Both the position numbers and the translations under genes were made by a program. Of a stretch of DNA of 64,000 nucleotides, positions 12,559 through 23,326 are shown piece by piece (the first letter of the stretch is position 1; every line of letters begins with the position of its first letter). Below the pieces are notes generated by a model that had not been told where the DNA came from, ran no database searches, and was given only the letters and a program-made list of their open reading frames with translations. Where the stretch lies: assembly GCA_011503125.2 (NCBI GenBank), contig WWBZ02000073.1:248001-312000 (forward strand). Reading direction: 5' to 3'. The stretch is from Botryosphaeria dothidea (lineage: Eukaryota > Ascomycota > Dothideomycetes > Botryosphaeriales > Botryosphaeriaceae).

Positions 12559-14328
12559 ATGTTGGCATCCGGCAATCAAACACCCACCGCCAACCGCCTC
12601 ATTCGACTCCGACCACCAAGAACACTACCACCACCACGCCCCAATAGCCATGGACCTCACCCGCCGCCCGCTTCACCACCGCCTCCGCCCGCCCGCCCGC
12701 CCAACGCCTTCCTCCGCACCAACGGCCACACCGACGCCGTCTGGACCCACACACAGCCCTACACCTCCTACCCGACCTTCCCCCAACTAACCGAACCCGT
12801 CTCGACGGACGTCTGCGTCGTCGGCGCCGGCGTCTCCGTCGCGTACGAGCTCGTGCGCCGCGGCCACGACGTCGTGCTGCTCGAAGCGCGCGAGGTGGTG
12901 TCGGGGGAGAGCGGCCGGACGAGCGGGCACCTGACGAGCGTGGTGGACGGCGGGTACGTCGGGGTGGCGCGGGCGCGTGGGGAAGGCGCGGCGAGGGTGG
13001 TGGCGGAGAGCCGCGCGTGGGCGGTGAGGCAGGCCGGGGATGTGGCGGGCGCGCTGGGGGTGGAGTGCGAGTACAGGGCGGTGGCGGCGTACGAGGTCTC
13101 GCAGTATGCGCGCGGGGAGGGGCGGCATCGCGAGGAGATCGAGCGGCTGAGGGGGGAGGCGGCGGAGGCCGGGGCGTGCGGCGTCGAGGTGCGGGTCGTG
13201 GAGGGGCTGGCGATGCGAGGCTGGGATGGGGAGGGCGGCCGGCGGGATGCTGCGGTCGTGGAGGGCCAGGCGGCGTTCCATCCGACGAAGTACCTGTGCG
13301 GCGTGTTGAGGTGGCTGGAGGAGCAGCAGAACTTCAGAGGCTATGCGCGCACCCGCGTGACCGACGTCCAAGAGCGCGGCGTCGAGGTTGTCGGGGTCGG
13401 GAACAAGTCTGTTGAGGTGTCGACGCTGGCTGGTCCGAAGGTCGAGTGCGCGTATGCTGTCGAGGCGACTGCCGTGCCGCTGCAGAAGCTGAGCATCGTC
13501 GCCGAGATGGAGTGCAAGCGCTCCTACTGCATTGCTATCAGGGTTCCCAGGGGCAAGATGGAAGATTGTCTCGTCTATGACCAAGCACGGCCATATAAGT
13601 ACGTCAGGCTAACACCCTGCGACGCGATGGATGACTATGCTGTGGTTGGCGGCTGCGATCACAAGGTCGGCCAGGAGGACACAACTACCCGCTTCGACGA
13701 GCTGGAGCAATGGTTCCGAGAGCGCTTTCCCGCCGCAGGTCACGTCGATTACAGGTGGAGTGGGCAGATATGGGAGACAGTCGATTCCATCGGCTTCATC
13801 GGAAAGAATCCACACGCGAAGCGCACCTTTATCGTCACCGGAGATAATGGCGATGGACTGACGAACGGAGTGATAGCTGGTAGGCTCATCACAGATGAGA
13901 TCGAGGGAACTCCCAATCCATGGGCCAAGGTGGATGATCCTTCACGCTGTGCCAGCATCGTCAAGGCTCTGCCAGAAATGTCGACGCACGATGTCCAGGT
14001 CAACAATCAGTACAAGCGCTTCCTGCAGTCTGACATTCAGGACATTGAGGACCTCGGCCAAGGGGAGGGTGGGGCTCTCAATCCGACGACTTCGAAGCCT
14101 CTCGCCATCTACAAGGACGAAACTGGGAAAGTCTACCGATTCAGCGCTCTCTGTCCCCACAAGAAGGGAGTCGTGTGCTGGAACACCACGGAGAAGAGCT
14201 GGGACTGTCCTGTGCATGGTAGCCGATTCAGCAAAGAGGGCATCTGCGTTACAGGACCGGCGACAACAGGGCTAGGTCCAGAAGACGAGTCAGCAAAGAC
14301 GCTGCAGCGGAAGGCGATGGAGGCATAA
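12559..14328 (+). CDS. FAD-dependent amino-acid-oxidase-like protein with C-terminal Rieske domain
   Basis: A 589-residue reading frame with an N-terminal DAO-type FAD domain and a C-terminal Rieske [2Fe-2S] domain. The N-terminal part reads DVCVVGAG, VVLLEAREVVSGESGRTSGHL, and later FIVTGDNGDGLTNG. The Rieske domain has CPHKKGVVCW and CPVHGSRF, with both Cys-x-His pairs near residues 533-555. Proteins of this layout oxidise an amine or amino acid and may pass electrons to the iron-sulfur cluster; the substrate is unknown. The first 40 residues are proline-rich low complexity, and homologous sequence begins only near NGHTDAVW, so the start at 12559 is uncertain. The FAD-binding loop lacks the third glycine of GxGxxG, see findings. 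It is unclear whether it belongs to the meroterpenoid cluster. Confidence 0.82.
   Translation: MLASGNQTPTANRLIRLRPPRTLPPPRPNSHGPHPPPASPPPPPARPPNAFLRTNGHTDAVWTHTQPYTSYPTFPQLTEPVSTDVCVVGAGVSVAYELVRRGHDVVLLEAREVVSGESGRTSGHLTSVVDGGYVGVARARGEGAARVVAESRAWAVRQAGDVAGALGVECEYRAVAAYEVSQYARGEGRHREEIERLRGEAAEAGACGVEVRVVEGLAMRGWDGEGGRRDAAVVEGQAAFHPTKYLCGVLRWLEEQQNFRGYARTRVTDVQERGVEVVGVGNKSVEVSTLAGPKVECAYAVEATAVPLQKLSIVAEMECKRSYCIAIRVPRGKMEDCLVYDQARPYKYVRLTPCDAMDDYAVVGGCDHKVGQEDTTTRFDELEQWFRERFPAAGHVDYRWSGQIWETVDSIGFIGKNPHAKRTFIVTGDNGDGLTNGVIAGRLITDEIEGTPNPWAKVDDPSRCASIVKALPEMSTHDVQVNNQYKRFLQSDIQDIEDLGQGEGGALNPTTSKPLAIYKDETGKVYRFSALCPHKKGVVCWNTTEKSWDCPVHGSRFSKEGICVTGPATTGLGPEDESAKTLQRKAMEA
12687..12702. 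repeat. GCCC tetranucleotide repeat, four units
   Basis: Four GCCC units inside the proline-rich 5' end of the FAD/Rieske gene. Because the unit is four bases long, gain of one unit would bring ATG 12650 into frame with the body of the gene instead of ATG 12559. Confidence 0.8.
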
Positions 14329-14416
14329 AGGATGGCCGGCGCATGCGGCCATGTAACAAATCAACAATTCAAATTTGCATCCAGGGGGGTATCTGGCAAA
14401 TGGTATAGCACAGCAT

Positions 14417-15687
14417 TTAAACTTCCGTCGTCTGACTGCTCCTCCGCTGTGCCCGTCTGTCCCTCGCATTCTGCCGTTCGATCGACTGGTCGACGAGGCG
14501 CTTCAGTCCCAGCCACGGGCTATTGACGGGACTCGGCCCAGTGAACACGAGCGTGTCGTACAGGAAGCTGCCTGCGACAGCGCCGACGAAGGGCATGAGC
14601 AACGGCATCCAGAAGTAGTAGCCACCGGTGGTCCATACTTCGCGTGGATACCCCACCGCGCTCGATAGCAGACGGCCGGAGAAGTCGAGGGCGGGATTGA
14701 CGGCACCTCTGCGAGTGAAATCAGCAAACGATGGACCACGAGTCCAACCAAACGGAGAACACCCACCCCGTCTCCCATCCAAAAGCCACTCCGATGCCGT
14801 AGAACAGGAAAAACATAGCCAGCGGGAAGAAATTGCCGCCCGCCTTCGAGATGCCGTTGTTGTAGTCGTCCTTGAGCGCGGACACGACAACAGTGATCAG
14901 GCCGGTCGGAATGGTCACGGAAAACACCTGCGATGCGGGCGGCGCGTAAGACTGCGGGTAGGAGGCGAATATCTGGGCCGTCGCTTTGGACGTTGGGGGG
15001 ACTATCCGGTTTCCCTGGCCGGAGTACCAGTCGATGGCGGAGGCGTAGTTGCCGTACACCAGCGCCGTCGCGACGAAAGCGCCCAGGAACTGTGCGAGCA
15101 CGATCGAGGGCAGGGACCGCCAGGGCAGGCCGCGGAAGAGGCAGTTGGCGAGGGTTATGGCTGGGTTGAGGTACGCGCCGGAGTCGCCGGCGATGTAGAT
15201 GCCGAGCATGACCCCAATGCCAGTTCTGAGAACATGGTCCGTTACTTGCGTGCTCGAATGGAGAGATTGTGGAAAAGCTGGCCTACCCCCATGGAACCGA
15301 CATGAACGTCCCGTACCCGCCTCCGCCGGGCGCAGTGTGCTGGTCAGCACTGAGCAGCGATTGCGCGATGCTGCCGCTATAGAAACAGGTGAGCACCATG
15401 ACGCCGAGGAATTCGGAAAACGGTTCCTGCAAGGTCGCTCGGATACGCGACCAGAGGAGATGCTCGGCACCCGTGTAGTGCCGCTTGAGTGGTCTGTTCT
15501 CCTCGAGGCCGACGAGTGCGCGGGCGCTGCGCCGACGGCCTTGTCGGGCGGTACCCGAATTGCGGTCCGGCGAGAAGGGCAGGGAGTCCTTGTCCCCGGG
15601 TGATGATGAAGGGTGGGACGTTCCCGAGCGGTCCGGTATTTCGTCACGGGAGTCAATGTCCCAGTCAATGTGTCTGGAGTCCATCAC
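14417..15687 (-). CDS. Aquaporin / aquaglyceroporin-like MIP channel
   Basis: Major intrinsic protein channel in three exons (15687-15287, 15225-14767, 14708-14417). It has a long hydrophilic N-terminus of about 80 residues, then six predicted membrane spans with two half-helices. First NPA box: AYLNPAITLANC. Second box: GAVNPALDFSGR. Both introns join cleanly (SVPWG/TGIGVMLGIY and GWETG/GAVNPAL). The position after the second NPA, usually Arg in the selectivity filter, reads Leu. It would move water, glycerol or small neutral solutes across a membrane. It faces the FAD/Rieske gene tail to tail (88 bases apart). Nothing in the sequence ties it to secondary metabolism. Confidence 0.88.
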
Positions 15688-16070
15688 GGAATTTTAGTCT
15701 CTCGGCAGGAGTGGTGTGCTCAATAAGATGGGAAAGTTTGGGATCGCCATTTAAATTCAGCATGTTCCTGGCACCGGAAGATCAGAAAACCGGATATCGA
15801 TTTTTGTTTCGCCATCTCGATGGCGTGCATATGACGAAACGTGAGAGCTGTGGATCACATTTCGCTAGTGCATCGGGCCTACTGCAAAGAGATATCAGAT
15901 AGCCGTTGCACACTCCTGCGGCCCCACTTTCTCGGACCAGATGCCGGTGACGACATTTTGCCTCGCAACGAGGCTTCTCCTATTGCAGACATCATGGAAA
16001 AGAAGAGACGTGATCCAAGAGACTGCGGGGAGAGAAAACCAAATGAAAACCTGAAAAAAAAAACAATGCT
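15688..16070. other. Promoter side of the aquaporin, 3' side of the UstYa gene
   Basis: 383 bases, no coding signal seen. Confidence 0.5.
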
Positions 16071-17150
16071 TCACTGCAAATGCCCTACTAGAGGAGGCCG
16101 GGGGACGTATAGATCTCCGTGATGCCGTCTTAACGAGTAGTCGTGGATGAGTTCGAAGTTCCTGCAAGTTTGAACTTGCGCCGTATCGGCGTACTGGTTC
16201 TGAATTCCCGGCCGCCATTTTGTGGGGATTATCGTCATATCCCCCTGGCACATAATGACCTGCCGGAGATGGTCGATGCAGTGCCCTGTCGTCACTTAGA
16301 TCCAACAGTACCCGAAGGACCCGGAAGAATGAAGCACTCACACTGGTGGGTCATGTTATGGTGGGGAGTTTCGGGGTAGTAATCTCTTTGTAACGCCATA
16401 CGGAGCTGGTTCTACTTCCGGGTTCAGTAAAGCCGGCGCGAACATGCGTCCGGGAACAAGGCACTACTTACTAAGCAGTGGAGATTGTGGAACATGTCGA
16501 ATCTGTCCGAATGGTCAGTAACGCATATGCGGATATTCTCGAACTGATTTTGCGCCGATTCTCGTCATACACTCCAGTGAAACCACCCATGGCATGGTCA
16601 CGGTAGATATCGTAGTCCTTCCCCCAAAGATTCTTCGCCTCGCGCTCAGACAGCGAGAAGTACCGGCCATCGAGAATGTGGTGCCAAGCTTCGTCAATAT
16701 CACCGTTGGGCTCACCAACATATGCGGGCTCTCCGGGAACATCTATCAGGAAGAGTTCTCCGTTTTCTGTAAACTCGACACCGCCGGTGAATCTCTTCTG
16801 CTCGATACTGATCATTCTCTGGGGCACTTCCAGCCAAATTTAGCGCGAAGACAACTCGAAAGAACACCGTTCGACTTACGGATTCCTCCCTCCGTGGCAA
16901 ACCCAGTCTCGTAAGTCCCAAGAGGGGTGTGTGCCTGGTACCATCTCCCCGCCAAGACCCCCAACGCGAACATGACGACTGACTGGGCGACGTACGCCGA
17001 TATCAACATCCATTTCTGCCTCTTGTAATCGGAAGCCAGCGGACGGGGACTGGCGTGGAGTCCATCATCCCCGTCTTCCACCTCCTCTCCCACGTGGTGG
17101 TATTTGCCACGCTGCGCAAGAAACGGCATCCGCACTTCTTCCCCCGCCAT
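16071..17150 (-). CDS. UstYa-family (DUF3328) oxidase-like membrane protein
   Basis: Five exons read by hand: 17150-16880, 16826-16571, 16502-16472, 16405-16342 and 16285-16071, giving 278 residues in one frame. The layout is that of UstYa proteins: a cytosolic N-terminus, one membrane helix (about residues 48-68, WMLISAYVAQSVVMFALGVL), then a lumenal domain with two HxxHC motifs. The first, HNLHC, spans the tiny third exon. The second, HQWHC, is assembled across the last intron and followed by IDHLRQVIMC. These histidine/cysteine motifs are thought to bind metal, and the family carries out oxidative cyclisations in RiPP and other fungal pathways. No precursor peptide was recognised nearby. 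A P450 lies just upstream on the same strand. Confidence 0.88.
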
Positions 17151-17833
17151 ATTCGAAGTTCGAGTCGTTTCGGCCAGAATATGACGGGGAGCATGGCCAG
17201 CCTTATATCTTTCGCGGGCCGTGGTGCCTGATCCGCCGAGCCGTCGAGGCGCCGTGGGAATGACTCGGAATACGGTTTGGCAAAGGCCGCCAAGTTCGGC
17301 GTCAACCCCGCTTGGAAAGCTTTCCCACTGCTATAAATAACGGCTGTAAGCTCTTTTGCGTCATCTGAGAAAATAGAAGAAAACACTGCACGCAGAAGGT
17401 GACAGAGTGTGGAGCTTCCGTGATGCTGCGCGGAATGGTGCAGTTGGCACACGCGTTGCCCAGTAAGTGCTCGGCAGGGCTGGTGGGATGCCTTACAGCC
17501 TGGGGTGTCGTGGCACACCTCGATCTGGTTCTTCCGTTCCAGGTTGCGATGCTGTCCTCTATTGCTCTCCCTGCGCAACTGCGATTCGAGCAAAGGCCAG
17601 ATAGGTCTTGCCGGTGAAATGAACGGTGATAAAGATGCTCAGCCGAGAGCTGTCGTGTTCAGCGAAAGAGGTTGCTACGGGTCAGTCATAAATGCACAGA
17701 GGGAGTGACGATGCGTATGAAGCAAAGCCCAAATGTGGTGGGGCAGCGGTAGATATGCATTCTGCGTTGGGTGGCTTGGCAATTTTTAGTTGGAGCGCTG
17801 CCATGTGTCCCTTGACACTCCCAGAGCTAAGCT
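17151..17833. other. Intergenic, UstYa promoter and P450 3' side
   Basis: 683 bases. Open frames on both strands show no family features, no signal peptide and no repeated peptide that would suggest a precursor. Confidence 0.5.
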
Positions 17834-19730
17834 TCACCGGCCTTTCCGAGCCCTGAAACACATGCCCAATGGCGGCGGCGAGAGCGTCACAGTATCCAGA
17901 ATCCTGGAATCGAAATCCTTGCCATCTTGCGCCGAGGCAAACCTGATGTTGTAGCGCAGCGCCAGCCTCGCGAGAACGCTTCTCATCTCCCAGTAGGCCA
18001 GCGATTTGCCCACACAGTAGAATGTTCCTGTGAGCACGATCAGTCACGAAGACAGTGCAGCTTCAAGGGCGCTGCCCACTCACCAATCTGGAAAGGGAAG
18101 AATGCGGTCCTGTCCTTGATCATGCCTGCTTTCTCGCCTCCCGCGATCCAACGCTCCGGTATGAATTCGTGCGGCCGTTCGTAGTAGTGCTCATCCCGCT
18201 GAATCACCCATTGAGGCATGAAGACATGCACGTCCCCGGGTATGAATAGATCATCATCGATCTGCAGGCCGCTCGGAGGAGTGACGCGCGGTTGGCCGTG
18301 CGGGACCGGCGGCTTGAGCCGAAGAGTCTCGTTGATGATGGCGTCGAGAAGCGGGATGTTCTTGACTCTTTCGTGGCTGAAAGAATGCTCACCGTGGGGA
18401 CACGCGGCATCGACCTCGGCCTGAAGCTTGGCGTAGGTGGCTGGATTGGAGGCAAGGTAGTAGAAAGCATTGACGAGGGTTCCGTATGTCGTGTCCGCTC
18501 CAGCAATCACGAGAGTGCGGGTGTCTTCGTCCAGCGCCACCTTCGACGGCGCGCCCGAGGGGCCTCCTTCTTCGAAAGCTCTGATGAGCCACGAGATGAT
18601 GTCTTTGGGCTGCTCCGAACCCTCCGCCCTCGCGTTCTGCATCCACTGTCGTCAGTATTCGAAGGGTCTGGCGGCGCATCTGCAACCTACCTTCCGCTTC
18701 TCATCTACCAGGTTTGCGCAGTACTTGGCAAAAGGCTGCAAGCCACCATCCGCTCCGGGAATGCGGCTGAGCGTGTTGATCAGCCAGGGCACCGGAAAGA
18801 GCACGCCCAGCGCGCGCATCGCAGAGCGCAAGGCTGCAATGGCCGGGCTTTCCTTTGCGTTCTTCAGACTGCCAAAGTCCTCGCCGAAGCCGATGACGCC
18901 CATCAGGTCGTACGCAAGCATGGCGATCCAGTCGGTGACGTTGACGCGCTGACCACGCTCGCACGCGATCTGATCCAGGAAGAGTTCGATGGTGTCCTGC
19001 ATGGCGGCATCGTACCTGGCAATCTCTGTGCATGCATCAGTGCTGTTTCTCGACCCCGAAAGCAGACGGCTGACCTTTCAACGTCAAGGCCATCTCCCAC
19101 GGCCGTCTCCGTCTGCGATGGTCATCCAGGTCACGCGTTTCGACCATTCCATGGTTCTTCTGCCTCCAGTCATTCTGCGCGTAAAAGATTGATTTGCGGC
19201 AGGTTGTGATTTGCGGAAGGGCGGACGCGCGGGCAACGGACAGCTCGCGAGGGCCTGCAAGGGTTTCAGCGTTGAAGTGGTGGCCGACCCGACGATTAGA
19301 CCATACCCGTGCGCACAACATCGCCGTACTTCTTATGTACGTCATCCAGCACAAAGTGGTATTGCAGATTTTTGGACGAGTGGTAGACGCTCCAGAGTTT
19401 GGTCAGTCTCGCGGCGAAAGGCCCAGGAAATTTCCGCAGCCGATGGAAGAACGCGCGGTAGATGAGTATGGACGCCGTGAGGGTGGCCGCAAAACTCGTT
19501 GCGGATATGGCTAGATTCTTTGCCGCGTCCGAGGGGGCAGTGTGGAATACTTGGACGTCGGCGTAGAAGACGGCGAGCCCGAGCGCGCTGAAAGCCGCAA
19601 GCATCTGCCAAACAAGCAACTCGATAAGCTCGAAGTGCTGGATGAGTGCATGGAAAGCAAGCGCTGAGACGGCCGACGCCAACCAGAGCCGCGTCGTCTT
19701 CTCCGTTGCTGGCGACCAAATTTGATCCAT
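17834..19730 (-). CDS. Cytochrome P450 monooxygenase
   Basis: A multi-exon P450. The N-terminus from ATG 19730 has several hydrophobic helices before the proline hinge KFPGPFAA, as in CYP families with long membrane anchors. Then come GDVVRTG/..PRELSV, the helix I motif LVIAGADTTYG, the ExxR pair in INETLRL, PERW, and the heme loop FPFQI/GTFYCVGKSLAY with the cysteine ligand. About five introns interrupt it; the last lies inside the heme loop. An in-frame upstream ATG at 19850 would add 40 residues, but 19730 gives the more usual start. It probably works in the ER membrane. It sits next to the UstYa gene and may share its pathway; the substrate is unknown. Confidence 0.87.
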
Positions 19731-20435
19731 AGTTTTCGTGAAGTTGGAGAGCAGAGGATTTTTGGCAGACGAGACGGTGCGTAGTCGTGTGTAGCGGGCC
19801 CCTGCATTAAAATGCTTCTGAAAGAAGCACTTGCAGGCCGGCGTCAGCACCCCGCATCCCCAAGATGATCGGTGTCTTGTCTCCGTAAGCGCTAATGGGA
19901 TCGTCTATGTAACCCTCCAAATCAATTGGTGCGTTAACGAATCAGCTCCATGGAAGAGCTACCGACGGCCTACTTCTGTTGCTGCAATCACGGTTGCCCT
20001 TGGGCCGATGTCAGCGTTCGACCCACTTTGTCTTCTTCGAAAAGCAATACGCACATCGATGATCCTTTCATTGATCTGCATGACATTACTGCATCGGTAG
20101 ACATGCTTACGAGAGATCTGATGCTTGAGACGCATGCAGCGTTGACGTTCTTTACCTACATGCTTGTTGATGCTGAATCACCAAAAAGAAAAAAGAAAGA
20201 AAAGCAAACCAGCCAACTCCCAGATATAAAACGCTACAATTTACCACTATGATTTCTAATGGGAGGTACGGCGAGGAGAACCCCTTTCAGCATTCGAGGC
20301 GTCCGAGATACCTTCCAAGACCGGACCCCCAAGCTCTGACGTGAGAACAGCGTTCCGGCTGAAACACACCTCACCACGTAGCCGTCAAGGACAGATGTCT
20401 CCGTTCCCAGCTCATCCCACGTTCTGACACCACAA
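19731..20435. other. Intergenic, P450 promoter side
   Basis: 705 bases between the P450 start and the UbiD stop. AT-rich around 20170-20260. No gene seen. Confidence 0.5.
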
Positions 20436-22086
20436 TCACGCCTTGGACTCGAATCCCATCGCCTCCCAATCCGCCAGCACCTTCCGCTTGACCTCCGCCG
20501 GATAGCTCTCCTCGAAGCTCGCCGCCTCCCACGTCCTGCCCCCCGCATACTCGGCCGGCAGCAGCGCATCGCTCACCACCTTGCCGCCCCGGACGGGGCT
20601 GTGCGCGCCGTGCCCGTTGTACGGAATGAGCGGGAAGGCGCGGACGTCCGGGAAGAAGGTCTCGTCGTCGCCCGGGCGGCAGCGCGTGCTGAACGCCCAC
20701 AGCACGTCGCGGCCGTCGTACACGTCGACGTCGTCGCCGACCAGCACCAGCCGGTGGATCGTGTAGCCGACCTTGTGGTTGAAGACGAGGTCGCCGACGC
20801 GCTTGCTGAAGGCCTTGGAGTCCGTCCGCAGGGCGCGCAGCGCCGCCGTGTCGACCTTGAGCGCGCACCACGTCACCTGCGACTCGAAGGGCGTGAAGGC
20901 GTCGGTGATGGGCAGGCCGTGCTCCTGGCACAACTGGCGGATCTCGGCCGCCGCGAGCGAGCCGATCAGCGTGTGCGTCTCGTCGGTGAGGCGGCCGCAG
21001 GCGGAGACGGGGAGGATGGCGTCGTCGCGGTGGGTGATGCAGTTGACGGTGTATCTGCAGAGCGCGTGTTAGCGTCGAGCTGATTGGTCGGGCGGCCTTC
21101 TTTGCTTACTTCGGGCACGCGTGGGCGTCGCCGGGGAAGACGTAGCCGTGCATCTCGCCGAAGGGCCCTTCGGGCGCGGTCTCGGAGACGGAGAGGGTGC
21201 CCTCGAAGACGATTTCCGAGTTGGCGGGGACCAGCAGGTCGTTCGTCTCGCACTTGACGACGTCGAGCGCGGTGCCGGTCATGGCGCCGATGTACTCGGC
21301 TTCGGTGACGCCGTCGGGCAGCGGCATGCTGGAGGCCATGATGGCGGCGGGCGGGACGCCGAAGGCGAGGGCCCAGGGGACGTCCTTGCCTTCTTTCTTC
21401 CACATCTGCTGGACTTGCCAGATGTGCTGGGGCTCGATGACGAGGCCGACTAGGTGGCGCTTGTCGTAGATCATGGCGCGGGCGATGGACCAGTTCGTCC
21501 ACTTGCCGTCTGGGGACTGGACGATGTGCATGCCGTATGTTTGGATGTACTTGCCGCCGTCGGCCTTGTGGATGAGTGGGGATGGCAGAGCTTTAAGGTC
21601 GATGTCGTCTCCAGTGATCCTGTTCTCCTTGCACGAGCCAGTCGAGACCACCTGCGGAGGCTTGGGCTGAGCACCCTTCGCCGATAGCATCTTGTCCAGA
21701 ATCTCCTTCATGCCTGCATTTGGTGGCAGGGCAATATGCCTCGCGAGTCTACCGTATTTGCCCTTTGATGGGTGGCGGAGGGAGCCCGGACCACCAAGCA
21801 TGCGGAAGAGGCCATTCTTGGCGCCCTTGACGTTGTTGAAAAGCGGTGCCTTGTCGTCGGTCTCGCACGAGCGGCGGATGATTGCTGAGACTTCCAGGTT
21901 CGGGTCCTTCTCGGTGTTGATCTCGGCGATGTCTCCATCTTCCTTTAGGGCGTCAACGAAGGAGCGAAAGTTCATGTGCGGGAGGTCCTGGGCCGAGCCA
22001 TGGCTGAATCGGAGTGACGAGTAAGTCACCCTTGTGAGTGGCCTGACTGTAGACCTAGATGCGTTGCTGGCAAGACGGGAAAGCAT
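20436..22086 (-). CDS. fdc1: UbiD-family decarboxylase, Fdc1/CdcA-like, with mitochondrial presequence
   Basis: Prenylated-FMN-dependent decarboxylase of the ferulate/cinnamate/sorbate type, 531 residues in two exons (22086-21110 and 21054-20436). Family landmarks: NWSIARAMI with R203, matching Fdc1 Arg173, and [11 protein letters not shown] with E306 and E311, matching Glu277 and Glu282 of the catalytic triad. The enzyme removes CO2 from aromatic or polyunsaturated acrylic acids and releases a terminal alkene such as styrene or 1,3-pentadiene. The first 30 residues ([16 protein letters not shown]...) are rich in Arg and Ser without acids, a typical mitochondrial targeting sequence, and sit in front of where Aspergillus Fdc1 begins. 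It is divergent from its cofactor enzyme, the UbiX-like gene. Confidence 0.95.
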
Positions 22087-22561
22087 TGTGAACAGCGGCA
22101 GGGATGGAGTGGGAAGTGTCGAGTGGCGCTGACAGTGCTTTATACTCAGACGACCTGACAACAAGCATGTATCACAGTTGCAAAGCTTATCGGCTGGGCC
22201 GGTCTACTCCGCTGGATCAGGAGAGATTTGGAGACCCGTGAGCTTAATTGACGAAATCCATTGGCTGTTGGTGATGCTCGGACTCTCGTCGGGCCACTCG
22301 GTCCCTTCGGCTTCGGGAGCGGCATCGGCATCGGCATCGGCCAAGAAAATGTCGCAGCAAAGGAGTGCTCGGTGAGTCCCCCCTGCTCTTTAACATAAGT
22401 CGACCTGCCACATGTTGCCATCAGTTGACCATCCATCAATCTTTGGACAAACAAACTTCAAGTCTCTTCGAGTCTCCACCCAGGCACTACCTTCGCACTT
22501 AAAGACCAACCTACCCCTTCACTTTCCCCAAGCACAAAAAAAAAAAAAAAAACAGTCAAGG
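22087..22561. promoter_or_regulatory. Bidirectional promoter between fdc1-like and pad1-like genes
   Basis: 475 bases serve both divergent starts (22086 and 22562). It holds a short hexamer repeat (GGCATC, about 22321-22344) and a 17-base A run just before the pad1 start. Joint control by the neighbouring SdrA-like regulator is expected from the Aspergillus cluster, but no binding site was identified. Confidence 0.6.
22536..22552 (+). repeat. A17 homopolymer in the pad1 leader
   Basis: Seventeen consecutive A residues end nine bases upstream of ATG 22562, within the 5' leader of the flavin prenyltransferase. Confidence 0.9.
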
Positions 22562-23326
22562 ATGCAGACAGCAACGCAAAGATCATTCCAAACACTCTTC
22601 CGAAAAGCACATCCAAACATCTCAACCCTACCAGCCGCACCAATTTCTGCAACAAGACCAATCCACACCGGCTCCTCCTCATCCTCCTCCAACAACAACA
22701 ACAACAACAGCCCCATCGACCCCCGCACCACCACCCCCTTCCCCATCGTCCAGCGCAACCCGCGCATCGTCGTCGGCGTCACCGGCGCCACCGGCACCGT
22801 CTTCTCCGTCCGCCTGCTCGAGATCCTGCGCGCGCTCGACATCGAAACGCACCTGATCCTGTCCAAATGGGCGCTGGCGACCATGAAATACGAGACCGAC
22901 GTGCCGGCCTCGCACCTCGTGTCCCTCGCGACGAAGCACTACGCCATGAAAGACATGGCGGCGCCGCCGTCCTCCGGGTCATTCCTGCATGACGGCATGA
23001 TCGTGGTGCCGTGCTCGATGAAGACGCTGGCGGCGGTGCGGGCCGGGTACTGCGACGACTTGATCAGCCGCTCCGCCGACGTGTGTCTGAAGGAGGGCAG
23101 GAGGCTGGTGCTGGTGGTGCGCGAGACGCCGCTGAGCGCGGTGCATCTGGAGAATATGGCGGTCGTGCAGCGGGCGGGGGCGACGATATTTCCGCCGGTG
23201 CCTGCGTTTTACACCAGGCCGAAGACGATTGAGGATCTGGTGGACCAGAGCGTGGGGAGGATGCTGGATTCGTTGGGGATTCATGTGGAGGGGTTCGAGA
23301 GGTGGGAGGGCATGCGGAAGGCGTGA
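22562..23326 (+). CDS. pad1: Flavin prenyltransferase, UbiX/Pad1-like
   Basis: Makes prenylated FMN from FMN and dimethylallyl phosphate, the cofactor of the neighbouring UbiD-type decarboxylase. Intronless, 254 residues from ATG 22562. The flavodoxin-like fold starts at RIVVGVTGATG, followed by LILSKWA, the MIVVPCSMKTLAAV segment, and LVLVVRETPLSAVHLENM, all hallmarks of UbiX/Pad1. The 60 residues before the core are basic and Ser/Asn-rich (including a poly-Ser/poly-Asn run), consistent with a mitochondrial presequence as in yeast Pad1. It overlaps nothing and ends 12 bases before the stop codon of the convergent regulator. Confidence 0.95.
   Translation: MQTATQRSFQTLFRKAHPNISTLPAAPISATRPIHTGSSSSSSNNNNNNSPIDPRTTTPFPIVQRNPRIVVGVTGATGTVFSVRLLEILRALDIETHLILSKWALATMKYETDVPASHLVSLATKHYAMKDMAAPPSSGSFLHDGMIVVPCSMKTLAAVRAGYCDDLISRSADVCLKEGRRLVLVVRETPLSAVHLENMAVVQRAGATIFPPVPAFYTRPKTIEDLVDQSVGRMLDSLGIHVEGFERWEGMRKA

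Noticed and set aside
12787..13584. 265-codon open frame on the minus strand
   Set aside because: Antisense to the FAD/Rieske gene; no domain, and its length is explained by GC bias.
17151..17833. Possible RiPP precursor next to the UstYa gene
   Set aside because: The open frames have no signal peptide and no repeated core with basic cleavage sites.
20436..23326. fdc1/pad1 pair as ubiquinone biosynthesis genes (UbiD/UbiX)
   Set aside because: The divergent pair with an SdrA-like regulator and the Fdc1-type residues fit acrylic-acid decarboxylation better; fungal ubiquinone synthesis does not use this pair.
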